Shown here: piece after piece, positions 19,073 through 26,715 of the stretch
How the letters are laid out: every line of letters begins with the position of its first letter
Position numbering within the stretch: position 1 is the stretch's first letter
DNA from: Oscillospiraceae bacterium
Lineage (GTDB): Bacteria; Bacillota_A; Clostridia; Oscillospirales; CAG-272
Length of the DNA: 45,429 nucleotides
Reading direction: 5' to 3'
NCBI GenBank assembly: GCA_015064425.1
Contig: SVSF01000002.1
Span: 1 to 45,429 of the forward strand
The notes under the pieces: generated by a model
Seen by the model: only the letters and a program-made list of their open reading frames with translations
Told to the model about the DNA's origin: nothing
Databases searched by the model: none
Made by a program: the position numbers and the translations under genes

Positions 19073-19102
19073 TTGACAAGTAGTAAACTTATGTGTTAGA
19101 AT
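19073..19102 (+). promoter_or_regulatory. Sigma-A-type promoter of the rightward (RyR/TIR) operon
   Basis: TTGACA (19073-19078) and TAGAAT (19097-19102) have an 18-bp spacer, 34 nt before the start codon. It diverges from the leftward promoter, with about 90 bp between the two -35 boxes. Confidence 0.72.
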
Positions 19103-19136
19103 AAAATGAATAATTGTTTTTAAGGGGTGGATCTTG

Positions 19137-21188
19137 ATGAATGCAGTCTTTAATGTCTGCTGCTATTTGTCTTTGATAACATTTATCGGACTGACTTTTG
19201 CTGCGGTATTCGTATATTTCAAAGCATACAGGCAGAGCCGTTTGCTGCAGCCCGGAAAGATCTTTGCCGTCGCTGTTTTTCTGTCATCTGTATTCATTTT
19301 CTTCCCCATATATCTCGAGACCGTAAGTGCCGTTACGGATTCGGATGTAATAAATTTCCTTATGGCACTGATACTTTCAGCGCACAATACCATACGCTTA
19401 TTCATAGTTGACGGAGAATTTTCCATAATTCTCGATTACACCCAGCATAAGGAAGGTATAACGCCGATAATTTTCGACTTTATAGCATCGGTAATGTTTA
19501 TAGTCGCACCTATTCTGTCTTTCGGCGCCGTACTCCTGTTCTTTGAAAATCTTACCGCAAGAAGAAAATACCTCTTCGGATTTTTCAGAGACACCTACAT
19601 TTTTTCCGATCTGAACGAAAAGTCCATTACACTTGCAAAGAGCATAAAAGATGCCGACCCCGGACGCGTTATAGTTTTCACCGATGTCTTTAAAAGCAAC
19701 GAGGAGCGCAGCTACGAGCTTATAGAGCAGGCAAAGGAGCTTGATGCCATACTTTTCAAAAGTGATATAAGCATTGCAAACTTCAGAACTCACAGTAAAA
19801 AAGCGAAGCTTTACTTCTTCCTCATAAGCGATGACGAGGAAGAAAACGTAAATCAGCTTATGTTGCTTTCAGCCAAGCCCCGTAAGGGTGACAGCCATAC
19901 ATATACAAAGAAAGGCTATGATTATCCCGCAGATGATATAAGAATATATCTGTTCTCCAGCAAGAGCATATACGACAATCTTGCCGGACTCGTAAAGACA
20001 GAATACGTCAAGATAAGAAAAGTCAATGACGTACAAGCGCTGATATACAGACTTATCGACGAAAAGGGAGGAGATCTTTTCGATTCCGCATCGGAAACGG
20101 AAAGACTTATTACAGACCCGGTTACGGGAAAAGAGATAAAAGAAAAGCTCATCTCCGCAGTAATAGTTGGTCTGGGTATGCAGGGCAGAGAGATGCTTCG
20201 GGCAATATCCTGGGCGGCACAGATGTTCCCTTACAGACTTGAGATCACAGCGTTTGACAGAAAAAGCGAGTCAAAGGATCAGATGGATGCTCAATATCCT
20301 GAAATGATGCTCAAGAAAGATCAGATCGGCAAAAGCTACGGAGACATTGTCAAAACCTGTCACAACGGCGATTTTTCTACGGAGGGCGAAGCTCACTACA
20401 GTATAGATATCATTCCCGACACAGACGTTACCGGAAGCGATTTCGAAAATAAGATCCTCGCACTGAAGGATGTGACCTACATTATGGTCGCTCTCGGAAA
20501 CGACGACCTTAATATTCAGATCGCCACAAAATTACGTATACTTTTCCGACGTATAGGAAAGTATCCCAAGATCCATACAATAGTTTACAGCCCCGATAAA
20601 TTTAAACTATTTGAAAAGGGATACGAAAATCCCGCACTCAAATACGACATAGTCTTCTGCGGCGACATTAAAACAAACTTTTCCGAAGAATGTATCCTTG
20701 GCTCAAAGATAGAAAAGATCGCACTCAGTAAACATATGAGCTACTGCGAATCGGAGCTCAAAAAGAGAAGGACCGAAGAAGAAGCCCTGCAGTCCGAAAT
20801 AGATACCGCCCACAAAGAAAAAAACAAGGAGCTCGCCGAAAAATTAAAGGCAGAACTCAAAGAAAAGGGCATTGCGAACAAACTTTGGCTCAGAGAAACG
20901 GAAGATCAGTTCTGGAACAACGATTATAACTACCGTTCCAGCATGGCAAGTATCATACATAGCAGGTTGAAACTTCATTGCGGTCTCCACGGTTTTGAAA
21001 AGAAACCTCAGGACAGGACCGAAGCAGAGAGAAGACTCTGCCGTATTGTAGAGCATCAGAGGTGGAACGCTTACGTACGTTCCGAAGGTCACGTTTTCGC
21101 ACCCGCAAGAGACAAGCTTGCCAAAACTCACCATTGGCTCATTCCTTTTGATGAGCTTCCCGCAAGCGAACAGGAAAAAGACGACTAA
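19137..21188 (+). CDS. Membrane protein with two Rossmann/RCK-like domains and a C-terminal RyR domain
   Basis: A 683-residue protein. Three or four membrane segments lie in residues 1-140. They are followed by a first Rossmann-like domain (about 150-300, no intact glycine loop) and a second one opening with VIVGLGMQGREM (GxGxxG near 345), as in TrkA/RCK modules. A charged helix (about 540-600) leads to a C-terminal RyR domain (about 610-683), recognised by EHQRWNA, KTHHWLIPFDELP and the EKD end. RyR domains are named for ryanodine receptors and also occur in prokaryotic proteins, often with TrkA-N domains, where a ligand-sensing role has been proposed. ATG 19137 is chosen over TTG 19134 because of AAGGGGTGG six bases upstream. 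It leads the TIR gene by 37 nt. It could be a ligand-gated membrane effector; this is inference. Confidence 0.85.
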   Translation: MNAVFNVCCYLSLITFIGLTFAAVFVYFKAYRQSRLLQPGKIFAVAVFLSSVFIFFPIYLETVSAVTDSDVINFLMALILSAHNTIRLFIVDGEFSIILDYTQHKEGITPIIFDFIASVMFIVAPILSFGAVLLFFENLTARRKYLFGFFRDTYIFSDLNEKSITLAKSIKDADPGRVIVFTDVFKSNEERSYELIEQAKELDAILFKSDISIANFRTHSKKAKLYFFLISDDEEENVNQLMLLSAKPRKGDSHTYTKKGYDYPADDIRIYLFSSKSIYDNLAGLVKTEYVKIRKVNDVQALIYRLIDEKGGDLFDSASETERLITDPVTGKEIKEKLISAVIVGLGMQGREMLRAISWAAQMFPYRLEITAFDRKSESKDQMDAQYPEMMLKKDQIGKSYGDIVKTCHNGDFSTEGEAHYSIDIIPDTDVTGSDFENKILALKDVTYIMVALGNDDLNIQIATKLRILFRRIGKYPKIHTIVYSPDKFKLFEKGYENPALKYDIVFCGDIKTNFSEECILGSKIEKIALSKHMSYCESELKKRRTEEEALQSEIDTAHKEKNKELAEKLKAELKEKGIANKLWLRETEDQFWNNDYNYRSSMASIIHSRLKLHCGLHGFEKKPQDRTEAERRLCRIVEHQRWNAYVRSEGHVFAPARDKLAKTHHWLIPFDELPASEQEKDD

Positions 21189-21225
21189 AACTTATTAAAT
21201 TTTTAACATAAGGAAAGGTAACATC

Positions 21226-22887
21226 ATGGCTAGTACAACTAAAAGTTTGGAAGAATTAAAAAGAGACATTCCCGGCTATATTGACCTTAGAACCAACTTT
21301 GAAGCTTACACGGGAGATGAACCCTATCTGTTCATAAGCTACTCCCACAGAGATACGGATAAGGTATATCCCACTCTAGATAAGCTTAACGAGAAGAAGT
21401 ACCGCATCTGGTACGATGAATCCTGCGAAACGGGAAACGATTTCAGAGACGAGCTCAGAAACAAGATCGAAAAATGTGCGGGCGTTATCCTCTTTGTTTC
21501 GGAAGCGTCCATGAACTCTCCCTTCTGCGGAATGGAGATATTGTGTGCCAAGGAAAACAACAAGCGCATATATCCCGTATATCTCGGAGAAAACGTTGAA
21601 GTTCCCCCCGCATTCCAAATCTTTTTAGCAAATCTCCATCACAGTACCATAACCGACGAAAAGAAAATGATGGCTTCCCTCTTGAGAGATCTTCCTGCGG
21701 AGGCCATGGATCGCCTTACCATGAACGAGGCTAAGGATCATCTCGAAAAATGTGAGGATAACGGAGAGATCATTTCGGTTCCCGAAGGAATAAAGACCAT
21801 CGGCGCAAATGCTTTCGGAGGCCGTACGCGCTTCAAGAATATCAGCCTGCCCGAAACTCTTACCGTTATAGGTGATGAGGCGTTCCGTGCCTGCTCAAAT
21901 CTTCAGAAGATAGACATTCCCGCCAATACGGTGAGAATAGGAAACAGCGCATTCCGTGATTGCGTAAAGTTGAAGTCGCTCACTATCAAAAATTCCCTCA
22001 TAAAGATAGGCGAAAGAGCTTTCGAAAACTGTCCCGAGCTTTCAAATATTGAGCTTCCCGACGGTCTCACAGAGATCTATGCAAGCGTATTCAGCGGATG
22101 TAAAAACCTTTCGCACATAGATCTTCCCGCAAACCTTACCGTTATCGGTGAAAATGCTTTTGCGGACTGTGTAAAAATAGAGGACATAGTACTTCCCGAT
22201 ACAATAGTCAAGATAGACGACCTCGTATTCAGCGGTTGTGCAAAGCTCAAGAATGTTTCCCTTCCCGAAGGACTCAAGAAGATCGGTAAGGCTGCATTCA
22301 AGAACTGTGTATCTCTCACAACGATGCGTATTCCCGCATCCGTAGTATTTCTTTCCACCGACCTGTTCCGCGGCTGCGATTCTCTCAAATCTATAATCGT
22401 AAACCCAAAGAACAGATACTACAAATCAGAGCCCAACAAGCGTGACGGAAGCGATCACGTACTCTTCAATAAAAACAAATCTATGATAATCGCATATCCC
22501 GCTAACAGCCGTGAAGTACAGTATGACGTACCCGACAGCGTTACCGTAATAAGCGATTGGACCTTCAGCGAATGCAATAAGCTCAACCGTATATCCATCC
22601 CCGACAGCGTATGTGAGATCGGAGAGGGCGCATTCAGCAACTGCAAGCTCCTTGATGAACTTACCATTCCCGATAGCGTTGAAAGAATAGACGACTGCGC
22701 ATTCAGAGGATGCGAAAATCTTGAAAGAATACTTATTCCCTCTTCCGTTACAGAGCTCGGTTGGGGTCTGTTTGACGGATGTAAGGAATCTCTGGTCGTA
22801 TACTGCGATGAGGGTTCAGCTATCCACGCGTATTGCGAGCGCAACAGGATCTGCAACGACAGAATACCCAATATGGAGACTGATTAA
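21226..22887 (+). CDS. TIR domain protein fused to BspA-type leucine-rich repeats
   Basis: A 553-residue protein without signal peptide or membrane segment. The TIR domain (about 30-165) opens with LFISYSHRDTDKV and has the catalytic-type glutamate Glu104 in SPFCGMEI, the position used by NAD+-cleaving bacterial and plant TIRs. Residues about 175-540 are tandem repeats of about 23 residues of the LRR_5/BspA type (pattern I-x-x-x-A-F-x-x-C-x-x-L-x-x-I-x-I-P), usually found on secreted surface proteins but here intracellular. The likely activity is NAD+ hydrolysis or cyclisation triggered through the repeats. It is cotranscribed with the RyR protein before it and the permease after it (2-nt gap), which suggests an immune or signalling module. 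Confidence 0.9.
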   Translation: MASTTKSLEELKRDIPGYIDLRTNFEAYTGDEPYLFISYSHRDTDKVYPTLDKLNEKKYRIWYDESCETGNDFRDELRNKIEKCAGVILFVSEASMNSPFCGMEILCAKENNKRIYPVYLGENVEVPPAFQIFLANLHHSTITDEKKMMASLLRDLPAEAMDRLTMNEAKDHLEKCEDNGEIISVPEGIKTIGANAFGGRTRFKNISLPETLTVIGDEAFRACSNLQKIDIPANTVRIGNSAFRDCVKLKSLTIKNSLIKIGERAFENCPELSNIELPDGLTEIYASVFSGCKNLSHIDLPANLTVIGENAFADCVKIEDIVLPDTIVKIDDLVFSGCAKLKNVSLPEGLKKIGKAAFKNCVSLTTMRIPASVVFLSTDLFRGCDSLKSIIVNPKNRYYKSEPNKRDGSDHVLFNKNKSMIIAYPANSREVQYDVPDSVTVISDWTFSECNKLNRISIPDSVCEIGEGAFSNCKLLDELTIPDSVERIDDCAFRGCENLERILIPSSVTELGWGLFDGCKESLVVYCDEGSAIHAYCERNRICNDRIPNMETD

Positions 22888-22889
22888 AA

Positions 22890-24026
22890 GTGGAAAATAC
22901 AGCAAAACAAACCTTCAGTGCAAAAGCAAAGGCCTTCGTCAAGACCAACGTTGTTATGATAATCGCATTTTTTGCCGCGGTAATAACGTCATTTATCGTA
23001 CCTCCGGATAAGGAATATCTCGGCTATTTTGATTATAAGACCCTTACCTGTCTGTTCTGCGTACTTGCGGTGGTATGTGCACTGAAAAACATAAGATTTT
23101 TCTACATACTTGCCCGCAAGGTAGTTCAGCTCTTTAAGAATGCAAGAGTAAGTATCCTTGCTCTTGTGTACATCACGTTTATCGGCTCAATGCTCATTGC
23201 AAACGACATGGCTCTGCTCACGTTCCTTCCCCTGGGCTTTTTCGTGCTCACCACCACCCATATGGAAAAGTACATGGCGTTTACCTTCATTATGCAGAAC
23301 ATCGCAGCCAATCTCGGTGGAATGCTGACACCCTTCGGAAACCCCCAGAACCTCTTTTTGTACACAAGATTTAATATCCCCACTATGGAATTTGTGGAGA
23401 TAATGCTCCTCCCTTTTGCTCTTTCGGTAGCTCTCATAACCCTTTGCTGCTTGGTTTTTGTAAAGGCAGAGCCCTTGCAGCTTGAGGATGAAAAGGTAGA
23501 ACTTAACATAAAAAGAACAATATTTTACCTGATACTCTTCACATTTTCTATAGTTATCGTTTTCCGCCTGATTCCTTACCAGATAGGTCTCGTAGTCATC
23601 CTTATTTCACTTCTGATAGCTGACAGAAAGGCCTTAAAGATGGTGGACTACGGTCTTCTCTTTACTTTTGTTTTCTTCTTTATCTTCTCGGGAAATATGG
23701 CAAGGATCGATCTTGTAAGAGACTTCTTTTCCTCACTTCTTGATAAGAGCACGCTCATAGTAAGTACCCTTTCCTGTCAGATGATAAGTAACGTGCCTTC
23801 TGCTATATTGCTTTCTCAGTTTACAGAAAACTACAGAGAGCTTTTGGTAGGCGTAAACATTGGCGGCGTGGGCACTCTTATATCCTCTTTGGCAAGTCTG
23901 ATAACATTCAGAGAATACGCCAGCCATAACCCCGGAAAGACTTTTAAATACCTTTTGGAATTTACCGCATTCAACTTTGCATTTCTTATAATACTCACTT
24001 TAGTAATGTATTTTGTAGGCGCGTAA
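22890..24026 (+). CDS. ArsB/SLC13-type (ion transporter superfamily) permease
   Basis: A 378-residue hydrophobic protein with about 10 membrane segments. The motif LTPFGNPQNLFLY matches the conserved T-P-x-G-N-P-x-N-L loop of ArsB/CitM/SLC13-type anion or sodium-coupled transporters. It starts at GTG 22890, two bases after the TIR stop, with a GGAG site inside the TIR gene, so it is translationally linked to it. The substrate cannot be told from the sequence (dicarboxylate, citrate, arsenite or sodium/proton are all seen in the superfamily). It is shorter than typical members (about 420-480 residues) but has no obvious break. It could be part of the TIR/RyR module or a passenger. Confidence 0.8.
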   Translation: MENTAKQTFSAKAKAFVKTNVVMIIAFFAAVITSFIVPPDKEYLGYFDYKTLTCLFCVLAVVCALKNIRFFYILARKVVQLFKNARVSILALVYITFIGSMLIANDMALLTFLPLGFFVLTTTHMEKYMAFTFIMQNIAANLGGMLTPFGNPQNLFLYTRFNIPTMEFVEIMLLPFALSVALITLCCLVFVKAEPLQLEDEKVELNIKRTIFYLILFTFSIVIVFRLIPYQIGLVVILISLLIADRKALKMVDYGLLFTFVFFFIFSGNMARIDLVRDFFSSLLDKSTLIVSTLSCQMISNVPSAILLSQFTENYRELLVGVNIGGVGTLISSLASLITFREYASHNPGKTFKYLLEFTAFNFAFLIILTLVMYFVGA

Positions 24027-24033
24027 AAAAAGC

Positions 24034-24075
24034 AAAAAGATCTCCTTTGGGACGAATCCCAAAGGAGATCTTTTT
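24034..24075. terminator. Bidirectional terminator between convergent operons
   Basis: A perfect 19-bp stem (24034-24052 with 24057-24075) has a CGAA loop, five A on the left and five T on the right. It serves the permease gene on the plus strand and the convergent phosphodiesterase gene on the minus strand. Confidence 0.92.
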
Positions 24076-24084
24076 ATCTTTCTC

Positions 24085-25821
24085 TTAATACGGAGTCTTT
24101 TCAAAGTGCTCTGCAATATAGGAACAGATTAACGGACCATCATTCACAAGTAGAGTATTTATTCCGTAACTGAGAAGTTTGTCGAAAAATTCATAGCATT
24201 CTTTATCTTCTTTGTATGCCGCATCCTGAATAGAACCGTGAAGTCTCAGTTGACCTTTAAAACTAAGAAGCCTATTCTTATTATCTTTCAAATAAGTATC
24301 AAACGAATATTCATTAAGATCCATCTTAAGGTTCATAGTCTTTGCAAGCCCGTGTTTTCCTATAAGCTCATTTGCCTGAGACAGTGTATTTCTGTTATTG
24401 AGAAATCCCATAGCGGGAAGCTCACCATTACCCAGAGAAAAAGAAATGTGCTTTTTAACGAGGTCATAACTGTTATTGATAAAGAATTTCTGCCAAGTGT
24501 ATATAACAGCGGTGGGGCAGTCGTATTTCTCAAGCAGGGGCCAAATGTCCTTTTCAAGATCCCAGAAAGGCAGATCGCTGTTGGCAGGCTTTTTCACGTC
24601 AAGCCTTATAAATATACGGTTAGCACAAACCTTCACTGCCTCTTCTAGAGTTGGTATTTTGTAAGGTGTTACCGCTGCACCCGCGCCTCCGGACTTGTTT
24701 TTTAAATTCAGCTGCATAAGTTGTTCATAAGTCCAATCCTTCAGGTATACGGATCTCGGCAAACCGTTCTTGCCCGCTTTACTTGCGTGATCGGTCATTC
24801 TTGTAAGAGTCTCATCGTGAAGAAGCACGAAAACCCCGTCCTTTGTAAGTCTCGGGTCTATCTCTACCATATCCGCGCCCATCATAATTGCACTTATAAT
24901 ACCCTCAATGGAGTTTTCGGGATAATTAATCATATCCCCTCTGTGTATGCAGGACATAAGTCTTCCGTCAGGGTCATTGAATGCCGCATACTTTTCATTA
25001 AAATCTCTCATCCAATCCGGAATATTCAATGAACCCTTCCAAGAAGGAACGAACAGAGAAATATCGTTTATATAGTCTTCTCTCATAAGAAGCTTTCCCG
25101 TAAATTCCATTTTTTCGGGATCAAATTCAGTTATGTCAGAGGAAAGCTTTATAATAAATTCAGTCACAGCCTGAGCCAAAGCTTCGGGAGAGCCTCCGCA
25201 AAGGTGCAGATCACTGCCATCAGCATATGCGGTATAGCTTCCTTGTGAAAGCTTTTCCGTATATCCATTTACAGCAGGTGCTCCGATACTGATCATAGGC
25301 TCACCGTTCATTTTTCCGTTTTCAATACGCAGCTTCAAAGTCACACCAAAACGCTCTTCGATCTTGTCGCGGATACGCCTTGCCTCATTCTTGAGATCTG
25401 TTCCGTACACAATAAGATATTCGGATAATTCCCTTTTTGCGGGCTCCGTTTCGGTTTCTGTTTCGGTTTCTATTTCTGTTTCTGTTTCTGTTTCCGTTTC
25501 TGTTTCTGTTTCTGTTTCCGTTTCGGTTTCCGTTTCGGTTTCCGTTTCGGTTTCCGTTTCTGTTTCCGTTTCTGTTTCCGTTTCTGTTTCCGTTTCTGTT
25601 TCTGTTTCCGTTTCCGTTTCCGTTTCTGTTTCTATTTCTATTTCTGTCTCTATTTCTGTCTCTATTTCTGTCTCTATTTCTGTCTCTATTTCTGTCTCTA
25701 TTTCTGTCTCTATTTCTGTCTCTATTTCTGTCTCCGATTCGGCACCTTTGGACACACCCATACAAGAAACAAGAGAAAAGATGATACAGAAGCAAAGAAG
25801 GAATGCCAATATTCTTTTCAT
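24085..25821 (-). CDS. Glycerophosphodiester phosphodiesterase lipoprotein with long Glu-repeat linker
   Basis: A 578-residue surface lipoprotein with a LVSC lipobox (Cys20). Residues about 28-126 are an almost pure Thr-Glu/Ile-Glu repeat, a strongly acidic extended spacer. A small alpha/beta domain follows (about 130-245), resembling the accessory domain of secreted glycoside hydrolases. The C-terminal part (about 285-578) is a GDPD TIM barrel with HRGD, PENS, VEIDPRLTKDG and LLHDETL, which carry the catalytic His pair and the metal-binding acids. It should hydrolyse glycerophosphodiesters or related phosphodiesters outside the membrane. ATG follows AAGGGG with six bases. It has its own promoter, so it is not simply part of the transporter operon upstream. 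Confidence 0.9.
   Translation of the reverse strand: MKRILAFLLCFCIIFSLVSCMGVSKGAESETEIETEIETEIETEIETEIETEIETEIETEIEIETETETETETETETETETETETETETETETETETETETETETETETETETETEIETETETETEPAKRELSEYLIVYGTDLKNEARRIRDKIEERFGVTLKLRIENGKMNGEPMISIGAPAVNGYTEKLSQGSYTAYADGSDLHLCGGSPEALAQAVTEFIIKLSSDITEFDPEKMEFTGKLLMREDYINDISLFVPSWKGSLNIPDWMRDFNEKYAAFNDPDGRLMSCIHRGDMINYPENSIEGIISAIMMGADMVEIDPRLTKDGVFVLLHDETLTRMTDHASKAGKNGLPRSVYLKDWTYEQLMQLNLKNKSGGAGAAVTPYKIPTLEEAVKVCANRIFIRLDVKKPANSDLPFWDLEKDIWPLLEKYDCPTAVIYTWQKFFINNSYDLVKKHISFSLGNGELPAMGFLNNRNTLSQANELIGKHGLAKTMNLKMDLNEYSFDTYLKDNKNRLLSFKGQLRLHGSIQDAAYKEDKECYEFFDKLLSYGINTLLVNDGPLICSYIAEHFEKTPY
25444..25737. repeat. Hexamer tandem repeat coding for a Thr-Glu/Ile-Glu tract
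   Basis: On the plus strand this is a run of six-base units such as TCTGTT, TCCGTT and TTTCGG. Its right part (about 25645-25733) is a more regular 12-base unit (TCTGTCTCTATT). Each unit encodes two residues, so gain or loss of units keeps the reading frame and would only change spacer length. Confidence 0.9.
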
Positions 25822-25856
25822 AGTACGCCCCTTATATTAATTATTTTACTCTTTTA

Positions 25857-25886
25857 ATTATATCAAAACTTCCACGGTTTTGTAAA
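25857..25886 (-). promoter_or_regulatory. Promoter of the phosphodiesterase lipoprotein gene
   Basis: On the minus strand, TTTACA (25881-25886), an 18-bp spacer and TATAAT (25857-25862) lie 35 nt before the start codon. Confidence 0.65.
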
Positions 25887-25899
25887 GGGGGTTTTTGAA

Positions 25900-26715
25900 T
25901 TACGGTTCATAAAATTCAAATATGGGCACAATACCTTCTTCCGTTGCTGCTTTATGGTCATTTCTATCTCTGAGTGTCCATGCAAAAAGGCTCATTTTCC
26001 AAAGTCTTCTGCAGATAAAAACCGAAAGGCTGTCTTTTACGTCACAAAATCTGTAAGCTATGAAATCGGGAACGCAAAGGAAATTAAGCAAAAGATTTGT
26101 AAGTAAAAATTTCAAAATAAAATGGAGCTTCTCTTTACTTTTAAAAAAATTTTCAGAAAGCTGTCCGCGCACAACGTAAGGGCGGTTTTTCCTCAACCAA
26201 ATCAGGCATCTGGGGTCAAAGCTTTCTATACAATAAGCCCCCTTGTATCCTTTAAGAGCCTCACAAACAGCTTCCGAAAGAGCGGCATGGTTGCCCTTAA
26301 AGGGTTTAAGCTCTATTATGATAGGAGCTTTGGCTCCGTACAGCTCCAGCACCTGTTCAAAGAAAGGAATCGCCTCGCCCGTAGATTCAAGGCGGTAACG
26401 GGAAATCTCATCGGATGACAACTCCTCTACCCTTTTATCCTCTCCGGCAGTGCGCAACAGTGAGGAATCGTGTATAACAGCAAGTCTGCCGTCCTTTGTA
26501 AGATGAAGATCAAGTTCTATGCCGTAACCCTTATCGAGCGCTCTGCGAAAAGCCTCCAGAGAATTTTCGGGAACTCCTTCTCCATGAAGCCCTCTGTGAG
26601 CATAAAAGTATCCTTTAAGCAACTCTGTACGTTTCCCTTTTGCAATCCCTTTTACCGAAAAAACATACAGAACCGACAAAATAAATACCGCGATCAAAAA
26701 CACCGTCAAAATCAA
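25900..26715 (-). CDS. Membrane-anchored glycerophosphodiester phosphodiesterase
   Basis: A 271-residue GDPD-family protein. One N-terminal membrane segment (about 1-24) is followed by the TIM-barrel domain with His40-Arg41, Glu50, Glu67-Leu-Asp69 and His82 (AHRG, PENS, IELD, IHDS), which are the catalytic and metal-binding positions of the family. The frame opens at TTG 26715 overlapping the transporter stop (TTGA), but GGAGG sits too close to it; the TTG at 26709 has better spacing and may be the true start. It is translationally coupled to the MFS gene, so the transporter may import a product of the phosphodiesterases. Confidence 0.87.
   Translation of the reverse strand: MILTVFLIAVFILSVLYVFSVKGIAKGKRTELLKGYFYAHRGLHGEGVPENSLEAFRRALDKGYGIELDLHLTKDGRLAVIHDSSLLRTAGEDKRVEELSSDEISRYRLESTGEAIPFFEQVLELYGAKAPIIIELKPFKGNHAALSEAVCEALKGYKGAYCIESFDPRCLIWLRKNRPYVVRGQLSENFFKSKEKLHFILKFLLTNLLLNFLCVPDFIAYRFCDVKDSLSVFICRRLWKMSLFAWTLRDRNDHKAATEEGIVPIFEFYEP

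Noticed and set aside
25444..25737. CRISPR-like repeat array
   Set aside because: Units are 6-12 bases with no spacers and lie inside a coding frame.
25364..25840. Open frames opposite the Thr-Glu repeat that would encode Ser-Val, Phe-Leu or Arg-Asn repeats
   Set aside because: They are by-products of the hexamer repeat of the phosphodiesterase lipoprotein. The lipoprotein frame alone has a signal peptide, a ribosome site and a recognised domain.
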